Positions 18,331-27,417 of a stretch of DNA of 64,000 nucleotides are shown piece after piece. The stretch is taken from assembly GCA_902525355.1 (NCBI GenBank), contig CABZGO010000006.1, forward strand, positions 1 through 64,000, given 5' to 3'. Source of the DNA: an uncultured Pelagibacteraceae bacterium (GTDB lineage Bacteria > Pseudomonadota > Alphaproteobacteria > Pelagibacterales > Pelagibacteraceae). A model generated the notes under the pieces. It made no database searches. It was given only the letters and a program-made list of their open reading frames with translations, and had not been told where the DNA came from. Within the stretch, counting starts at the first letter, position 1; every line of letters starts with the position of its first letter. The position numbers and the translations under genes are program-made.

Positions 18331-19324
18331 TTCGACCTGCCGAATGTAATTTAGGAGACAGTCTAACCTTATCCATAATATGATCTATTTTTTTTACATC
18401 CGCATCTCTTACACACATATTTTCGCTTAAATATCTTTTCCAGTGGCTTGAACCTGTTTGTCCATGGAATAAACCTAGTGTATGTCTCATAACTTGATTT
18501 ACTCTTGTACCCATTTGTACTTGATCTTTAACATAATTAATCAACTCCTCAACAATTTCCTCCCGTTTTTTAATATCATGGTTATTGAATATCTCTTTTT
18601 CAATATCAGCTAAAAGGTAAGGAGAATGATAAACAGATCTTCCAATCATTGCACCATCTACTTTATCTAAATGATCTTTTAATTCTTCTATTGAAGTTAC
18701 TCCACCGTTAATTATTATTTCTAGATCTTTAAAGTCTTGCTTTAAGTTATATACGTAATCATACTTTAGAGGAGGTATGTTAAGATTTTGCTTGGGTGTA
18801 AATTTACCTAGCATAGCTTTTCTTGCATGTATTATAAAAGTTTTAACTCCAGTATCTTTTAAAGTTTTTATGAAATTATAAAAATGTTCGTAATCTTCTA
18901 CATTATCATAACCAATTCTAGTCTTAACTGTAACTGGCAAAGACGTTGAATTAATCATTTCTGATAAACAATCAGCCACTAAAGATGGTTCCTTGATTAA
19001 ACATGCGCCAAATCTATTTTTTTGAACTTTTTTACTTGGACACCCTAAATTTAAATTAATTTCGTCATATCCATAATCTTCACCAATTTTGGCAGAGTTT
19101 GCCAATAATTTTGGAGTGGAACCACCTAATTGTAAAGCGACAGGTTTCTCTCTTAAATCAAATGATAATAGCTTGTCTTTATCACCTCTATCAATTGCCT
19201 CTGAAACAACCATTTCAGTGTAAAGCAGAACATTTTTACTAATTAGTCTTAAAAAGTATCTTTCGTGTCTATCAGTGCAATCCATCATAGGGGCAACTGA
19301 TACCAATCTATTAATTTTAGACAT
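18323..19324 (-). CDS. dusA: tRNA-dihydrouridine(20/20a) synthase
   Basis: An FMN enzyme that reduces uridine 20/20a in the tRNA D-loop. It shows SVAPMMDCTDRHERYF, LQLGG, NLNLGCPSKKVQKNRFGACL with the catalytic cysteine, TVKTRIGYD and MIGRSVYHSPYL, which together mark DusA rather than DusB/C. The ORF track begins at 19369, but the family start corresponds to the internal Met at 19324 (MSKINRLVSVAPMMD). That start overlaps the malonyl-CoA decarboxylase stop by 8 bases, which fits this genome's packing. Protein length is then 333. Confidence 0.93.
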   Translation of the reverse strand: MSKINRLVSVAPMMDCTDRHERYFLRLISKNVLLYTEMVVSEAIDRGDKDKLLSFDLREKPVALQLGGSTPKLLANSAKIGEDYGYDEINLNLGCPSKKVQKNRFGACLIKEPSLVADCLSEMINSTSLPVTVKTRIGYDNVEDYEHFYNFIKTLKDTGVKTFIIHARKAMLGKFTPKQNLNIPPLKYDYVYNLKQDFKDLEIIINGGVTSIEELKDHLDKVDGAMIGRSVYHSPYLLADIEKEIFNNHDIKKREEIVEELINYVKDQVQMGTRVNQVMRHTLGLFHGQTGSSHWKRYLSENMCVRDADVKKIDHIMDKVRLSPKLHSAGRID

Positions 19325-20624
19325 GTTTTTTAACTTTATTTGAAATATTAACTTTCTTTTCGTTAACATACTCTTGGTGATTTTTCTCGATTTTTGCTAA
19401 CTCGTATCTATAGTTAACCATGACACCAAAAGACCTTTTAAAACCAACTTCAGAAATATTTGCATTCACTGCAATGTCATCAATATCAGCTCCATTTTTT
19501 AAATGAAATCTACAAACGTCATTTATTGGAAATCCAAAATCATTTTTTTGTTTTACTAAATAGTTTACTGCTAGCTTACTTATCAAAGCCTTATTGTCGG
19601 CAATTCTTTTGTCTCCTATTTTTAAATCGGAAGACTTTAAAAAATCTAAACTATTTTTGTTTGCCTCACCAAGAATTTCAGCGGCTTGAGCACTTTCCAT
19701 TTTTTTAAACCATTTGGCAAAACCAACCATTGGTGATAAGGTTCCAAAATATTTTACATCTGGAAGTTCTTCTTGAAGTTCATAAACAACTCTTTTTATT
19801 AAAAAATTTCCTAACGTTACTCTTGACAAACCTTCTTGACAATTACTGATTGAATAAAAAGTTGCTGTATCATAATTTATTATTTTTTCCTCTGAGGGTC
19901 TTGTTAATTCTTGTATTGACTGACCAAGACCTTTTGTTAGAGCAATTTCAACAAATATTATTGGTTCATCATCTAATGCTGGATGAAAATATGCAAAAAA
20001 TCTTCTATCTTTTCCAAGTCTTCTTTTAAGTTCATTCATATCTTTCATGGAATGTACTTTTTCGTACTTTAATAATTTTTCTAAAATATTGGCTTTTGTA
20101 TCCCATGTAATTTTTTTTAATTTTAAAAATCCTGGGTTAAACCAATTTTTAAATATATCAATTAAGTCATAATCTAAACTTTTAACTTCAGGATTTTCTT
20201 TTATTAAGTTTAATAAATCTTCTCTCAAGGAGACTATCTCCGATGTGCCATTTGGAGCCATATTTAGTCTTACAAATAGTTCTTTTCTTACTCCTGATGT
20301 AACTCTAGATAGATTTAAGATAGATGAAATATCTTTAGATTTGCTGTAACTTTTAATTGCTTCATCTATTTTTACTGAGTCAGGTTTATACTTATCATTT
20401 ACTTGAATTAAAAATTTATATTTGTCCTCTGTAGATAAGTTTTGATATCTGAACAAGATATCTCTTGCTAATGTTATTCCAAAGGCCGCACCTTTAGTTG
20501 ATAATAAATCATCACAAAGATCTATAAGATCTCTTTTTTTTGTAATACTTTTGATAGATTTTTTTTCTAAAATTTTTTGTCCAGCATCAGCTATAGTTTC
20601 AAAAATTCTTTTTATATTTAACAT
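19317..20624 (-). CDS. Malonyl-CoA decarboxylase
   Basis: Converts malonyl-CoA to acetyl-CoA and CO2. The sequence (435 residues) has the helical N-terminal domain and the GNAT-like catalytic domain of the MCD family, seen in EPIIFVEIALTKGL, TFYSISNCQEGLSRVTLGN and FGTLSPMVGFAKW. The catalytic His/Ser region FSIS is kept. It lies 15 bases downstream of a TRAP operon (dctPQM), and a class III CoA-transferase is divergent from that operon. This suggests a malonate-uptake and activation module (inference). A role in controlling malonyl-CoA for fatty acid synthesis is the alternative. Confidence 0.92.
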   Translation of the reverse strand: MLNIKRIFETIADAGQKILEKKSIKSITKKRDLIDLCDDLLSTKGAAFGITLARDILFRYQNLSTEDKYKFLIQVNDKYKPDSVKIDEAIKSYSKSKDISSILNLSRVTSGVRKELFVRLNMAPNGTSEIVSLREDLLNLIKENPEVKSLDYDLIDIFKNWFNPGFLKLKKITWDTKANILEKLLKYEKVHSMKDMNELKRRLGKDRRFFAYFHPALDDEPIIFVEIALTKGLGQSIQELTRPSEEKIINYDTATFYSISNCQEGLSRVTLGNFLIKRVVYELQEELPDVKYFGTLSPMVGFAKWFKKMESAQAAEILGEANKNSLDFLKSSDLKIGDKRIADNKALISKLAVNYLVKQKNDFGFPINDVCRFHLKNGADIDDIAVNANISEVGFKRSFGVMVNYRYELAKIEKNHQEYVNEKKVNISNKVKKHV

Positions 20625-20639
20625 GGTGTTTTTTATATA

Positions 20640-21971
20640 TTAAAAACCTAGGCTTTTGCCCATTATTTTATCAGGCAGCCAGGTAACAATTTCAGGGAAA
20701 ATGCACAATATTAATATAGCTAAAGCCATAATTATCATAAATGGAATAGATCCTTTTAATATTTCTGACAAACTTACATCTGGAGTAATACCTTTAATTA
20801 TATATAGATTTAATCCGACAGGTGGGGTAATAAGACCAATTTCCATATTTATAGTAAATACAATTGCAAACCAATATGGGTCAAATCCCAAGGTAGTTAT
20901 TACTGGTAATAATATTGCTGAGGTCATAACGATAACAGCTACCGGTGGTAAAAAGAAACCAGCTATTAATAAGAAAATATTTATTAATATAAATACTACC
21001 CATTTGTTAGAGCTTAACTCAACCATGCTCTGTGCTAATGATTGCGTCACATAAAGTTGGGATAATGTAAAAGCAAAAAGATAAGAGGCAGCAATGATAA
21101 ACATTATCATTACACTTTCCTTCATCGAAACTTTAACAATATTCCAAATCTTTTTTGGTTGATAAATTTTGTACACTACAGCGATCAATACAAAAACCAA
21201 GAATGCTCCTACACCTGACGCCTCTGAAGGTGTCGCAACTCCTCCGTATAGAACATACAAGACGCCAGCTATGATTGCTAAAAAGGGAAGAATTCTTGGT
21301 AATACTTCAATTTTTTCTTTGAAGGTTGGAGGGGTTCTATTTTTAAGTGCTTTTGCTGAATCCTTATCTATAAAATAACTATGTATAAGTGCCCACATTG
21401 CAAACATGCCTGCCAACATAAATCCAGGCACCAAACCACATAAAAATAATCTTCCAATTGATGTCCCCGTTGCTATTCCGTAAACAATTAAAACAATGCT
21501 TGGAGGAATTAAAACTCCTAGAGTACCTCCAGCAGCTATTGTTCCAGTTGCTATTTGATCTGAGTAACCTCTTTTTCTCATTTCAGGAATACCCATTGTT
21601 CCAATTGCTGCACATGTTGCAGGGCTTGATCCACTTAAAGCGGCGAAAACAGAGCATGCTCCAATATTAGATATTACCAATCCACCTGGAACCCTCCAAA
21701 GCCATCTATCTAATCCAGTGTATAAATCTTTTCCTGCAGGTGAATTAGCAACTGCCATTCCCATCAAAATAAACATTGGTATTGAAAGTAGAACAAAAGA
21801 ATTGAGACCTGCATAAAATGTTTCCGCAAAGACATCTAACATTTGAAATCCTTCAAATGCTACCAAAAGAGCTATAGAGACAAAGCTTAATCCAAATGCA
21901 ATTGGTATACCTGAAAATAAAACTATTAGTGTAAAAACTGCAACAATTACTGCTATTAATAAAGGGTCCAT
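20640..21971 (-). CDS. dctM: TRAP transporter large membrane subunit
   Basis: DctM forms the ion-coupled channel of a tripartite ATP-independent periplasmic transporter. The 443-residue protein has about 12-13 hydrophobic segments. Family markers are IPMFILMGMAVANSPAGKDLY, GSSPATCAAIGTMGIPEM, GTLGVLIPPSIVLIVYG, and LITPPVGLNLYIIKG near the end. The start overlaps the dctQ stop by 1 base, and malonyl-CoA decarboxylase follows after 15 bases, which suggests malonate or a related dicarboxylate as substrate. Confidence 0.93.
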   Translation of the reverse strand: MDPLLIAVIVAVFTLIVLFSGIPIAFGLSFVSIALLVAFEGFQMLDVFAETFYAGLNSFVLLSIPMFILMGMAVANSPAGKDLYTGLDRWLWRVPGGLVISNIGACSVFAALSGSSPATCAAIGTMGIPEMRKRGYSDQIATGTIAAGGTLGVLIPPSIVLIVYGIATGTSIGRLFLCGLVPGFMLAGMFAMWALIHSYFIDKDSAKALKNRTPPTFKEKIEVLPRILPFLAIIAGVLYVLYGGVATPSEASGVGAFLVFVLIAVVYKIYQPKKIWNIVKVSMKESVMIMFIIAASYLFAFTLSQLYVTQSLAQSMVELSSNKWVVFILINIFLLIAGFFLPPVAVIVMTSAILLPVITTLGFDPYWFAIVFTINMEIGLITPPVGLNLYIIKGITPDVSLSEILKGSIPFMIIMALAILILCIFPEIVTWLPDKIMGKSLGF

Positions 21972-22465
21972 TAATTATTATCCTCCTCATCAAAAAGTTT
22001 AATAATTTCAGCAATGTATTGAAGTATCATTAAAGCAGCACCGATCATCATAGATGAATAAGGTATCCATAAAGGGGGGTCCCAAACTGTTCCTGTTGAA
22101 TAATTTTTGGTAAAAGCTTCTTCGACCATGAGAAATCCAAAATAGAATAAAATTAAAAAAAATAATAAACTTATTAATGAGGTAAATATTTTAAGTCTTA
22201 AGATATTTTTTCTTGATAAAAAATCATATATCCATTCCATGCTAACATGAGCTTTTTCACTTAAAACATATGCACTTCCAATAAAAGTTGAAGCAACTAG
22301 CAACATTGTAACTAATTCTGTCTGCCATGTGATTGCTCTTTGAAAAAAATATCTTTCAAAGACAAGTTCCACAATTACTAAAATAGATAATATTAAAGCT
22401 AAAACAGCAAAAGCACCGCATGCTTTTGATGATAAATTGCAAAATTTTAAATATTTTTCTTTCAT
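21971..22465 (-). CDS. dctQ: TRAP transporter small membrane subunit
   Basis: DctQ-type protein of 164 residues with four hydrophobic segments and the family pattern AITWQTELVTMLLVASTFIGSAYVL and HVSMEWIYDFL. It supports the large subunit in the inner membrane. Its ATG lies immediately behind a terminator-like hairpin that follows the binding-protein gene. The only Shine-Dalgarno-like bases (AGGGG) are inside the 3' arm of that hairpin, so expression should be low relative to dctP unless the structure opens. Confidence 0.9.
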   Translation of the reverse strand: MKEKYLKFCNLSSKACGAFAVLALILSILVIVELVFERYFFQRAITWQTELVTMLLVASTFIGSAYVLSEKAHVSMEWIYDFLSRKNILRLKIFTSLISLLFFLILFYFGFLMVEEAFTKNYSTGTVWDPPLWIPYSSMMIGAALMILQYIAEIIKLFDEEDNN

Positions 22466-22470
22466 AAAAA

Positions 22471-22499
22471 AACCCCTATTTAATTTTTAAATAGGGGTT
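22471..22499 (-). terminator. Intergenic terminator/attenuator hairpin between dctP and dctQ
   Basis: Perfect 12-base-pair inverted repeat, AACCCCTATTTA / TAAATAGGGGTT with a 5-base loop. On the minus strand it is followed by five more T (seven with the stem end), then directly by the dctQ ATG. It has every feature of an intrinsic terminator, but the operon continues, so it probably attenuates. The 3' arm also holds the only AGGGG that could act as the dctQ ribosome site. Confidence 0.85.
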
Positions 22500-22514
22500 C
22501 TTTATATATCTTTT

Positions 22515-23525
22515 TTATTTAACTGCCAAAGCCATTTCCATCAGCTTATCGCCACCTGGAACTTTTTCAGCAAATGCTTTGTGTGAAGATTGTTTAGCTA
22601 TCTCAACCCATGCTGCGTGATCATTAGCATCCATATATACTAATTTTACTCCTGCTGCTTTATAAGCGTCTTCAAATTTTTTATCTAAATTTTCGACTTG
22701 CGCAGTCATATATTTTTCAGCAACTTTACCAGCTTTCATTAAAGCATCTTGTTGTTTTGAATTTAGTTTATCAAAACTCATTTTTGACATCAAAATTGGC
22801 TCATACATAAACCACAACCCAAATTTTCCTGGAGGTGTTGCACATGATACTTGCTCATAAATTTTATAACTTACAAAACTTCCAGAACTAGTATTTGCAC
22901 CTGTTAGTACTCCAGTTTGTAATCCGGTATAAATTTCTGAGGAAGGCATGCTCTGAATACCAGCACCAGCTGCTTCTAACATTTGGTTAAATGCTTTTCC
23001 AGCTGCTCTCATTACTTGTCCTTTAGCATCTGATGGATTTTTGATACATTTTGACTTTGATGCAAAACCGCCACCAAGCCATGCATCAGATAAAACGACA
23101 ACACCAGCATCATTAATAATTCTTTTAATCTCAGTCATCATTGGACCTTTATTAAATCTTAATGCATGATCATGGTTTTTAACTGTTCCTGGCATTAGAG
23201 TTGCATCAAATTCAGGATGAAATTTAGATGCATAAGCTAATGGAAATGCAGAAATATCTAACTGACCAGTTGTCATTGGTTTCCATTGTTCTTTTGGTTT
23301 ATATAATGATTTTGCTGGATAAATTCTAATATCTAAATCTACCCCTGCCTTTTTAACTTCATCAGCAATTATTTGAACCATTTCATGTCTTGGATCATAA
23401 GAACCATCAGCTCTAGGTGTCCCTGGCCATTGGTGACTTGCTTTGAGTGTAACAGCATATGCCGATCCAATTAATGAGAAAGCTAAAAATAATGTTGTGA
23501 AATAAAAACTTATTTTTTTAAACAT
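22515..23525 (-). CDS. dctP: TRAP transporter substrate-binding protein
   Basis: Periplasmic DctP-type receptor of 336 residues. A signal peptide ends near residue 24 (GSAYA before VTLKASHQW). The family core includes YPAKSLYKPKEQW, QVMRAAGKAFNQML with the conserved arginine that clamps a carboxylate, and AEKYMTAQVENLDKK. It is the first gene of dctPQM-mcd. The ribosome site GAGGG is strong. The substrate is probably an organic acid, and malonate is suggested by the malonyl-CoA decarboxylase downstream (inference). Confidence 0.92.
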   Translation of the reverse strand: MFKKISFYFTTLFLAFSLIGSAYAVTLKASHQWPGTPRADGSYDPRHEMVQIIADEVKKAGVDLDIRIYPAKSLYKPKEQWKPMTTGQLDISAFPLAYASKFHPEFDATLMPGTVKNHDHALRFNKGPMMTEIKRIINDAGVVVLSDAWLGGGFASKSKCIKNPSDAKGQVMRAAGKAFNQMLEAAGAGIQSMPSSEIYTGLQTGVLTGANTSSGSFVSYKIYEQVSCATPPGKFGLWFMYEPILMSKMSFDKLNSKQQDALMKAGKVAEKYMTAQVENLDKKFEDAYKAAGVKLVYMDANDHAAWVEIAKQSSHKAFAEKVPGGDKLMEMALAVK

Positions 23526-23612
23526 ATTTTCCCTCTTTAAATTAATTTAATAAACATATTAAATTGAACTTATGGGTAAGAGTCAATATAAGGAAATGTC
23601 GTATATTTTATT

Positions 23613-24755
23613 ATGGATGGACCACTAAAAAATTTATTAGTTGTTGATTTAACAAGGGTTTTGGTAGGACCTTATTGTACTATGATACTTTCAGATTTAG
23701 GCGCGAGAGTTATAAAAATTGAAGCACCTGAAACAGGTGATGATTCTAGAAAATTTGGACCTTTTGTTAAGGATTACTCTGCATACTTTATGTCATTAAA
23801 TAGAGGGAAAGAAAGTATAGCTTTGAATTTAAAGAATGATGAGGACAAAGAAATTTTTGATAAAATTCTATCTAAGGCAGATATTTTAGTAGAAAATTTT
23901 AAGCCTGGAACATTAGACAAATGGGGTTTTGGTTGGAAAGACGTAAATAAAAAATACCCTAAATTAATTTATGCATCAGCATCAGGATTTGGCCAAACTG
24001 GACCTTTAAAAGAGCTGCCTGCATATGACATGGTCGTTCAAGGTATGGGTGGTTTGATGAGTGTTACTGGTCATCCCAATTCTGAACCAACAAGGGTAGG
24101 AACTTCTATCGGTGATATTACTGCAGGTTTATTTACAGCAATTGGAATAAATGCAGCTTTATATGATAGACAAAAAACAGGAAAAGGATCATTCATAGAT
24201 GTGTCTATGCTAGATTGTCAAATAGCAATTTTAGAAAATGCAATTGCAAGATATCTTTCCAAAAATGAAATTCCAGAACCCATGGGTTCAAGACATCCTT
24301 CTATTGCTCCCTTTGAAGCTTTTAAAACAAAAGATAGTTACATAATTATTGCTGCAGGAAATGATAAACTTTTTGGAAAACTTTGTGAAGTATTAAAAAT
24401 TCCAGAAACTACAAATGATGAAAGATTTAATTCAAATTCGTTAAGATGTGAAAACATGAATCAATTAAAAGAAATTTTTGAAAAACAGTTAAGTTCAAAA
24501 TCTACAAATGAATGGATAAGAGAAATGGAGGCATTGAAAATTCCATGTGGACCAATTTTTAACATAAAACAAGCTGTAGAAAATCCTCAAATTAAAGAAA
24601 GAAATATGATTGTAAAATCTTACCACAAAATTATTGGTGAATTTAAATCTGCAGGAAACCCAATTAAAATGTCCACCTATAAAGATGAAACTACTAGGGG
24701 TAATATTCCTGATTTAGATGAGCACAGGGAAAAAATAATTAAGGAATTTACTTAA
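23613..24755 (+). CDS. Class III (CaiB/BaiF) CoA-transferase
   Basis: A 380-residue family III CoA-transferase. It has the N-terminal VVDLTRVLVGPYCTMILSDLGA, the active-site aspartate D168 in TSIGDITAG (equivalent to D169 of formyl-CoA transferase), and the ENFKPGTLDKWG and RQKTGKGSFIDVSM segments. These enzymes move CoA between carboxylic acids. It is divergent from the TRAP-malonyl-CoA decarboxylase operon across 87 bases, so it may activate the imported acid (for example succinyl-CoA plus malonate). That is inference: family III substrates cannot be read from sequence. Confidence 0.9.
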   Translation: MDGPLKNLLVVDLTRVLVGPYCTMILSDLGARVIKIEAPETGDDSRKFGPFVKDYSAYFMSLNRGKESIALNLKNDEDKEIFDKILSKADILVENFKPGTLDKWGFGWKDVNKKYPKLIYASASGFGQTGPLKELPAYDMVVQGMGGLMSVTGHPNSEPTRVGTSIGDITAGLFTAIGINAALYDRQKTGKGSFIDVSMLDCQIAILENAIARYLSKNEIPEPMGSRHPSIAPFEAFKTKDSYIIIAAGNDKLFGKLCEVLKIPETTNDERFNSNSLRCENMNQLKEIFEKQLSSKSTNEWIREMEALKIPCGPIFNIKQAVENPQIKERNMIVKSYHKIIGEFKSAGNPIKMSTYKDETTRGNIPDLDEHREKIIKEFT

Positions 24756-24756
24756 T

Positions 24757-25275
24757 TTATTCTTGATTTTCTGTTTCGTCAGATACAGTCTCTTCTTGAT
24801 CTTTCATTTCGTCTAATGAAACATCAGCCTCTTCATCTTGGATTTCTTCAACAGGATCTGAAGCGGGTTGTTCGGCTGTATTTTGTAACTCAGCTAAATC
24901 ATCTTTAGAAACTTGAATTTTTTCTGGAATTTTTCTAGCTCTCTTAGATGGAAGAATTGGTACACCGCTTTTTGAAATTTCACCTTTGTAAAGATTTTCA
25001 AAATCATCGCCAATATCATCTTCGTCCTCTGAAGTATCATCAATTTGCTCGACATGTTTTCTTAACTTGTAAACTGCAGCGTCTGTTAAATCAGGAACTT
25101 TAATTGTTTCCTCAGCTATTTCTCTTAATGCTATGACAGTGTTTTTGTCATTATCTCTATCTAAAGTGGGTTCTAATCCTGAATTAAGTTGGGTTGCTCT
25201 CTCCTTTGCAACTAATACTAATTCGTAAGGACTATCAACTTTATCTATACAATCTTCAACTGTAACTCTTGCCAT
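24757..25275 (-). CDS. rpoZ: RNA polymerase omega subunit with long acidic tail
   Basis: The first 60 or so residues ([42 protein letters not shown]) are the omega fold that helps assemble the beta' subunit. The protein is 172 residues, compared with 91 in E. coli. The extra C-terminal half is strongly acidic ([30 protein letters not shown]) and should be disordered. Tails of this kind are common in alphaproteobacterial omega but this one is long. It is convergent with the CoA-transferase gene (1 base between stops). Confidence 0.92.
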   Translation of the reverse strand: MARVTVEDCIDKVDSPYELVLVAKERATQLNSGLEPTLDRDNDKNTVIALREIAEETIKVPDLTDAAVYKLRKHVEQIDDTSEDEDDIGDDFENLYKGEISKSGVPILPSKRARKIPEKIQVSKDDLAELQNTAEQPASDPVEEIQDEEADVSLDEMKDQEETVSDETENQE

Positions 25276-25317
25276 GAACGGTTAAATACACCCCGAATAT
25301 AAAAAAATCAAGGGGTA

Positions 25318-26526
25318 TTAAAGATAAACTGGATTTAATTTTTTTCTGATAGTGAAAAGTAAGGCTATAGAGCATGCAATTGCAATTGCTGCAATTAGTG
25401 CGATTTTTTCAATTGAAAATCCAGCATCAATAAAAAGACCAAATAATGCTGTGCCAAAAGCAGTTGCAAATACCATTAAAGCAGTAGTTAAAGCTTTAAT
25501 AGATCCAATATATTTTACACCATAAATTTCTGCCCATGTTGATGATCCTAGTAAATTGGCTAGACCGTTTGATATTCCAACCAATCCAAGAAATAAAAAT
25601 GCAGTTTGTGGAGCATCAAAATATATGATGACTAAAGTTCCTAAGAATAATGGAATATTCATATAGATTAGTAATTTTCTACTTGTAAATTTATCAATCA
25701 AATAACCAGCCACAATTAAAGTGATTACAGAAAAAAATGAGTAAGACATAAAAGATTGCGCAATTGTATATTCACCCCACCCTTTTGAATTAGTAACAAA
25801 TGATTGATATACAAATACTCCTGTTGCAATCCAGGGCATTGCTAACATATTTAATGAAACAATGTAAAATCTATAATCTCGAAGAACTTCGATTCTTTTC
25901 CAGTTTTTAATATTTTCCTCTTTTAATTTTTCATTTTGGCTACTCTCTCTGGTATCTAATTTCACATCTTTAACTAAAATGTAAGAAGCCAAAGGTAAAC
26001 AAATTAAAACTATTAAAGAAAAGATTACCCATAAATCTTGCCAAATAACAATTGTTAAAAGATAAACAATTAATACAGGCATTATAAATTCTGCAGAAGA
26101 TAAACCAAACCAAATAATGCTTAACGCTTTACCCCTCGATTTCGTAAAATATCTTGAAATAGTAGTTGAAGCTGTGTGAGACATTAATCCTTGTCCAGAA
26201 AACCTCATTAAAAATATTGCAACAAATAAAAAAGCTACTGACGATGTTTTGGAAAAGAAAAATGAGGAAAAAGATAAAAGTATCGTAACAAAGATTGCAA
26301 ATTTTATCACATTTACATCATCAATTTTTTTTCCAATCCAAATAAGAAGTAAACTACTAAAAAGAGTTGCTGATGCATAAATCGTGCCAAATTGTCCATG
26401 TGTTATAGAAAGGGTTTCTCTGATGCTTGAATTGAATAAACCTATAAAAAAACTCTGTCCAAAACACGAAAAAAATGTAAAAATAAAACCGAAAATAATT
26501 ACTTTTAAACTTAAACTTTTAAACAT
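25318..26526 (-). CDS. Major facilitator superfamily transporter
   Basis: A 402-residue polytopic protein with about 12 hydrophobic segments, split by a charged loop near residues 195-212 (KDVKLDTRESSQNEKLKEE). HGQFGTIYASATLFSSLLLIWIGKKIDD in the first half is the MFS signature region, with a similar SYSFFSVITLIVAGYLIDKFTSRK in the second. The architecture resembles oxalate/formate- or monocarboxylate-type MFS carriers, but no substrate can be assigned. It is divergent from the dehydrogenase gene at 26538 (11 bases), so shared control is possible. Confidence 0.85.
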   Translation of the reverse strand: MFKSLSLKVIIFGFIFTFFSCFGQSFFIGLFNSSIRETLSITHGQFGTIYASATLFSSLLLIWIGKKIDDVNVIKFAIFVTILLSFSSFFFSKTSSVAFLFVAIFLMRFSGQGLMSHTASTTISRYFTKSRGKALSIIWFGLSSAEFIMPVLIVYLLTIVIWQDLWVIFSLIVLICLPLASYILVKDVKLDTRESSQNEKLKEENIKNWKRIEVLRDYRFYIVSLNMLAMPWIATGVFVYQSFVTNSKGWGEYTIAQSFMSYSFFSVITLIVAGYLIDKFTSRKLLIYMNIPLFLGTLVIIYFDAPQTAFLFLGLVGISNGLANLLGSSTWAEIYGVKYIGSIKALTTALMVFATAFGTALFGLFIDAGFSIEKIALIAAIAIACSIALLFTIRKKLNPVYL

Positions 26527-26537
26527 ATAAATAATTT

Positions 26538-27410
26538 ATGACTTGTAATGTTGCTTTCATAGGTCTCGGGGTAATGGGTTATCCGATGGCTGGTTATATA
26601 TCAAAAGCTGGGCACAATGTAACTGTTTTTAATAGAACAACTGCTAAAGCTGAAAAATGGATTACTGAATATAAAGGTAAAATAGCATCAACACCAAAAG
26701 ATGCTGCAGAGGGTGCTGATTTTATTTTTACTTGTGTAGGTAATGATGAGGATTTGAAACAAGTTACTTTAGGTGAAAATGGATTATTTCATAGTGCTAA
26801 GGAAGGTTCAATCTACGTAGATAATTCAACTGTATCTGCAGAAGTATCGAGAGATCTTTATAGTAAAGCAAAAGAAAAAGGATTTGCATTTTTAGATGCA
26901 CCAATTTCTGGAGGTCAATCAGGTGCTGAAGGAGGAATTCTTACAGTTATGGTTGGAGGTGATGAAGAGGTTTTTAAAAAAGCAGAACCAGTAATTGATT
27001 GCTATAGTAAAAAAGTAAAATTAATTGGTCCATCAGGAAGTGGTCAACTGACCAAAATGATGAATCAAATGTGTATTGCAGGAGTTGTTCAAGGTTTATC
27101 AGAGGCTATTAATTTTGGAATAAATGCTGGTTTAGACATTGATAAAGTAATGGAAACAATATCAAAAGGTGCAGCACAATCTTGGCAAATGGAAAACAGA
27201 TATAAAACTATGGTTGAGGATAAATTTGATTATGGTTTTGCAGTTGATTGGATGAGAAAAGATTTAAAAATAGTTATTGAAGAAGCAAAAAGAAATGGTT
27301 CACCTGTCCCAATAACAGAAATTGTTGACGAATATTATGCAGATGTTCAAAAAATGGGTGGTAATCGTTGGGATAGTTCTAGTCTGATCGCTAGACTTAA
27401 AAAAAAATAA
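26538..27410 (+). CDS. 3-hydroxyisobutyrate dehydrogenase-family oxidoreductase
   Basis: A beta-hydroxyacid dehydrogenase of 290 residues. The Rossmann motif is GLGVMGYPMAG at the N-terminus, the substrate-binding motif is DAPISGGQSGAEGGILTVMVGG, and the catalytic lysine lies in TKMMNQ. The family includes 3-hydroxyisobutyrate, tartronate semialdehyde and glyoxylate/succinic semialdehyde reductases, which are hard to separate by motif. The FMN-binding gene downstream starts 7 bases after the stop. Confidence 0.88.
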   Translation: MTCNVAFIGLGVMGYPMAGYISKAGHNVTVFNRTTAKAEKWITEYKGKIASTPKDAAEGADFIFTCVGNDEDLKQVTLGENGLFHSAKEGSIYVDNSTVSAEVSRDLYSKAKEKGFAFLDAPISGGQSGAEGGILTVMVGGDEEVFKKAEPVIDCYSKKVKLIGPSGSGQLTKMMNQMCIAGVVQGLSEAINFGINAGLDIDKVMETISKGAAQSWQMENRYKTMVEDKFDYGFAVDWMRKDLKIVIEEAKRNGSPVPITEIVDEYYADVQKMGGNRWDSSSLIARLKKK

Positions 27411-27417
27411 TAAACCA

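Noticed and set aside
18331-19369. The upstream start of dusA in the ORF track (19369)
   Set aside because: The extra 15 residues (MLTKRKLIFQIKLKN) are not part of DusA and would overlap the malonyl-CoA decarboxylase gene by 53 bases. The Met at 19324 is better.
20656-21054. 132-residue plus-strand ORF inside dctM
   Set aside because: Antisense shadow of the DctM helices (Ile/Asn/Thr rich). dctM itself is unambiguous.
25290-25316. Possible terminator hairpin CCCC...GGGG between the MFS gene and rpoZ
   Set aside because: Only about 5 pairs with a 17-base loop and no clean T run, and it is close to the rpoZ start. Too weak to call.
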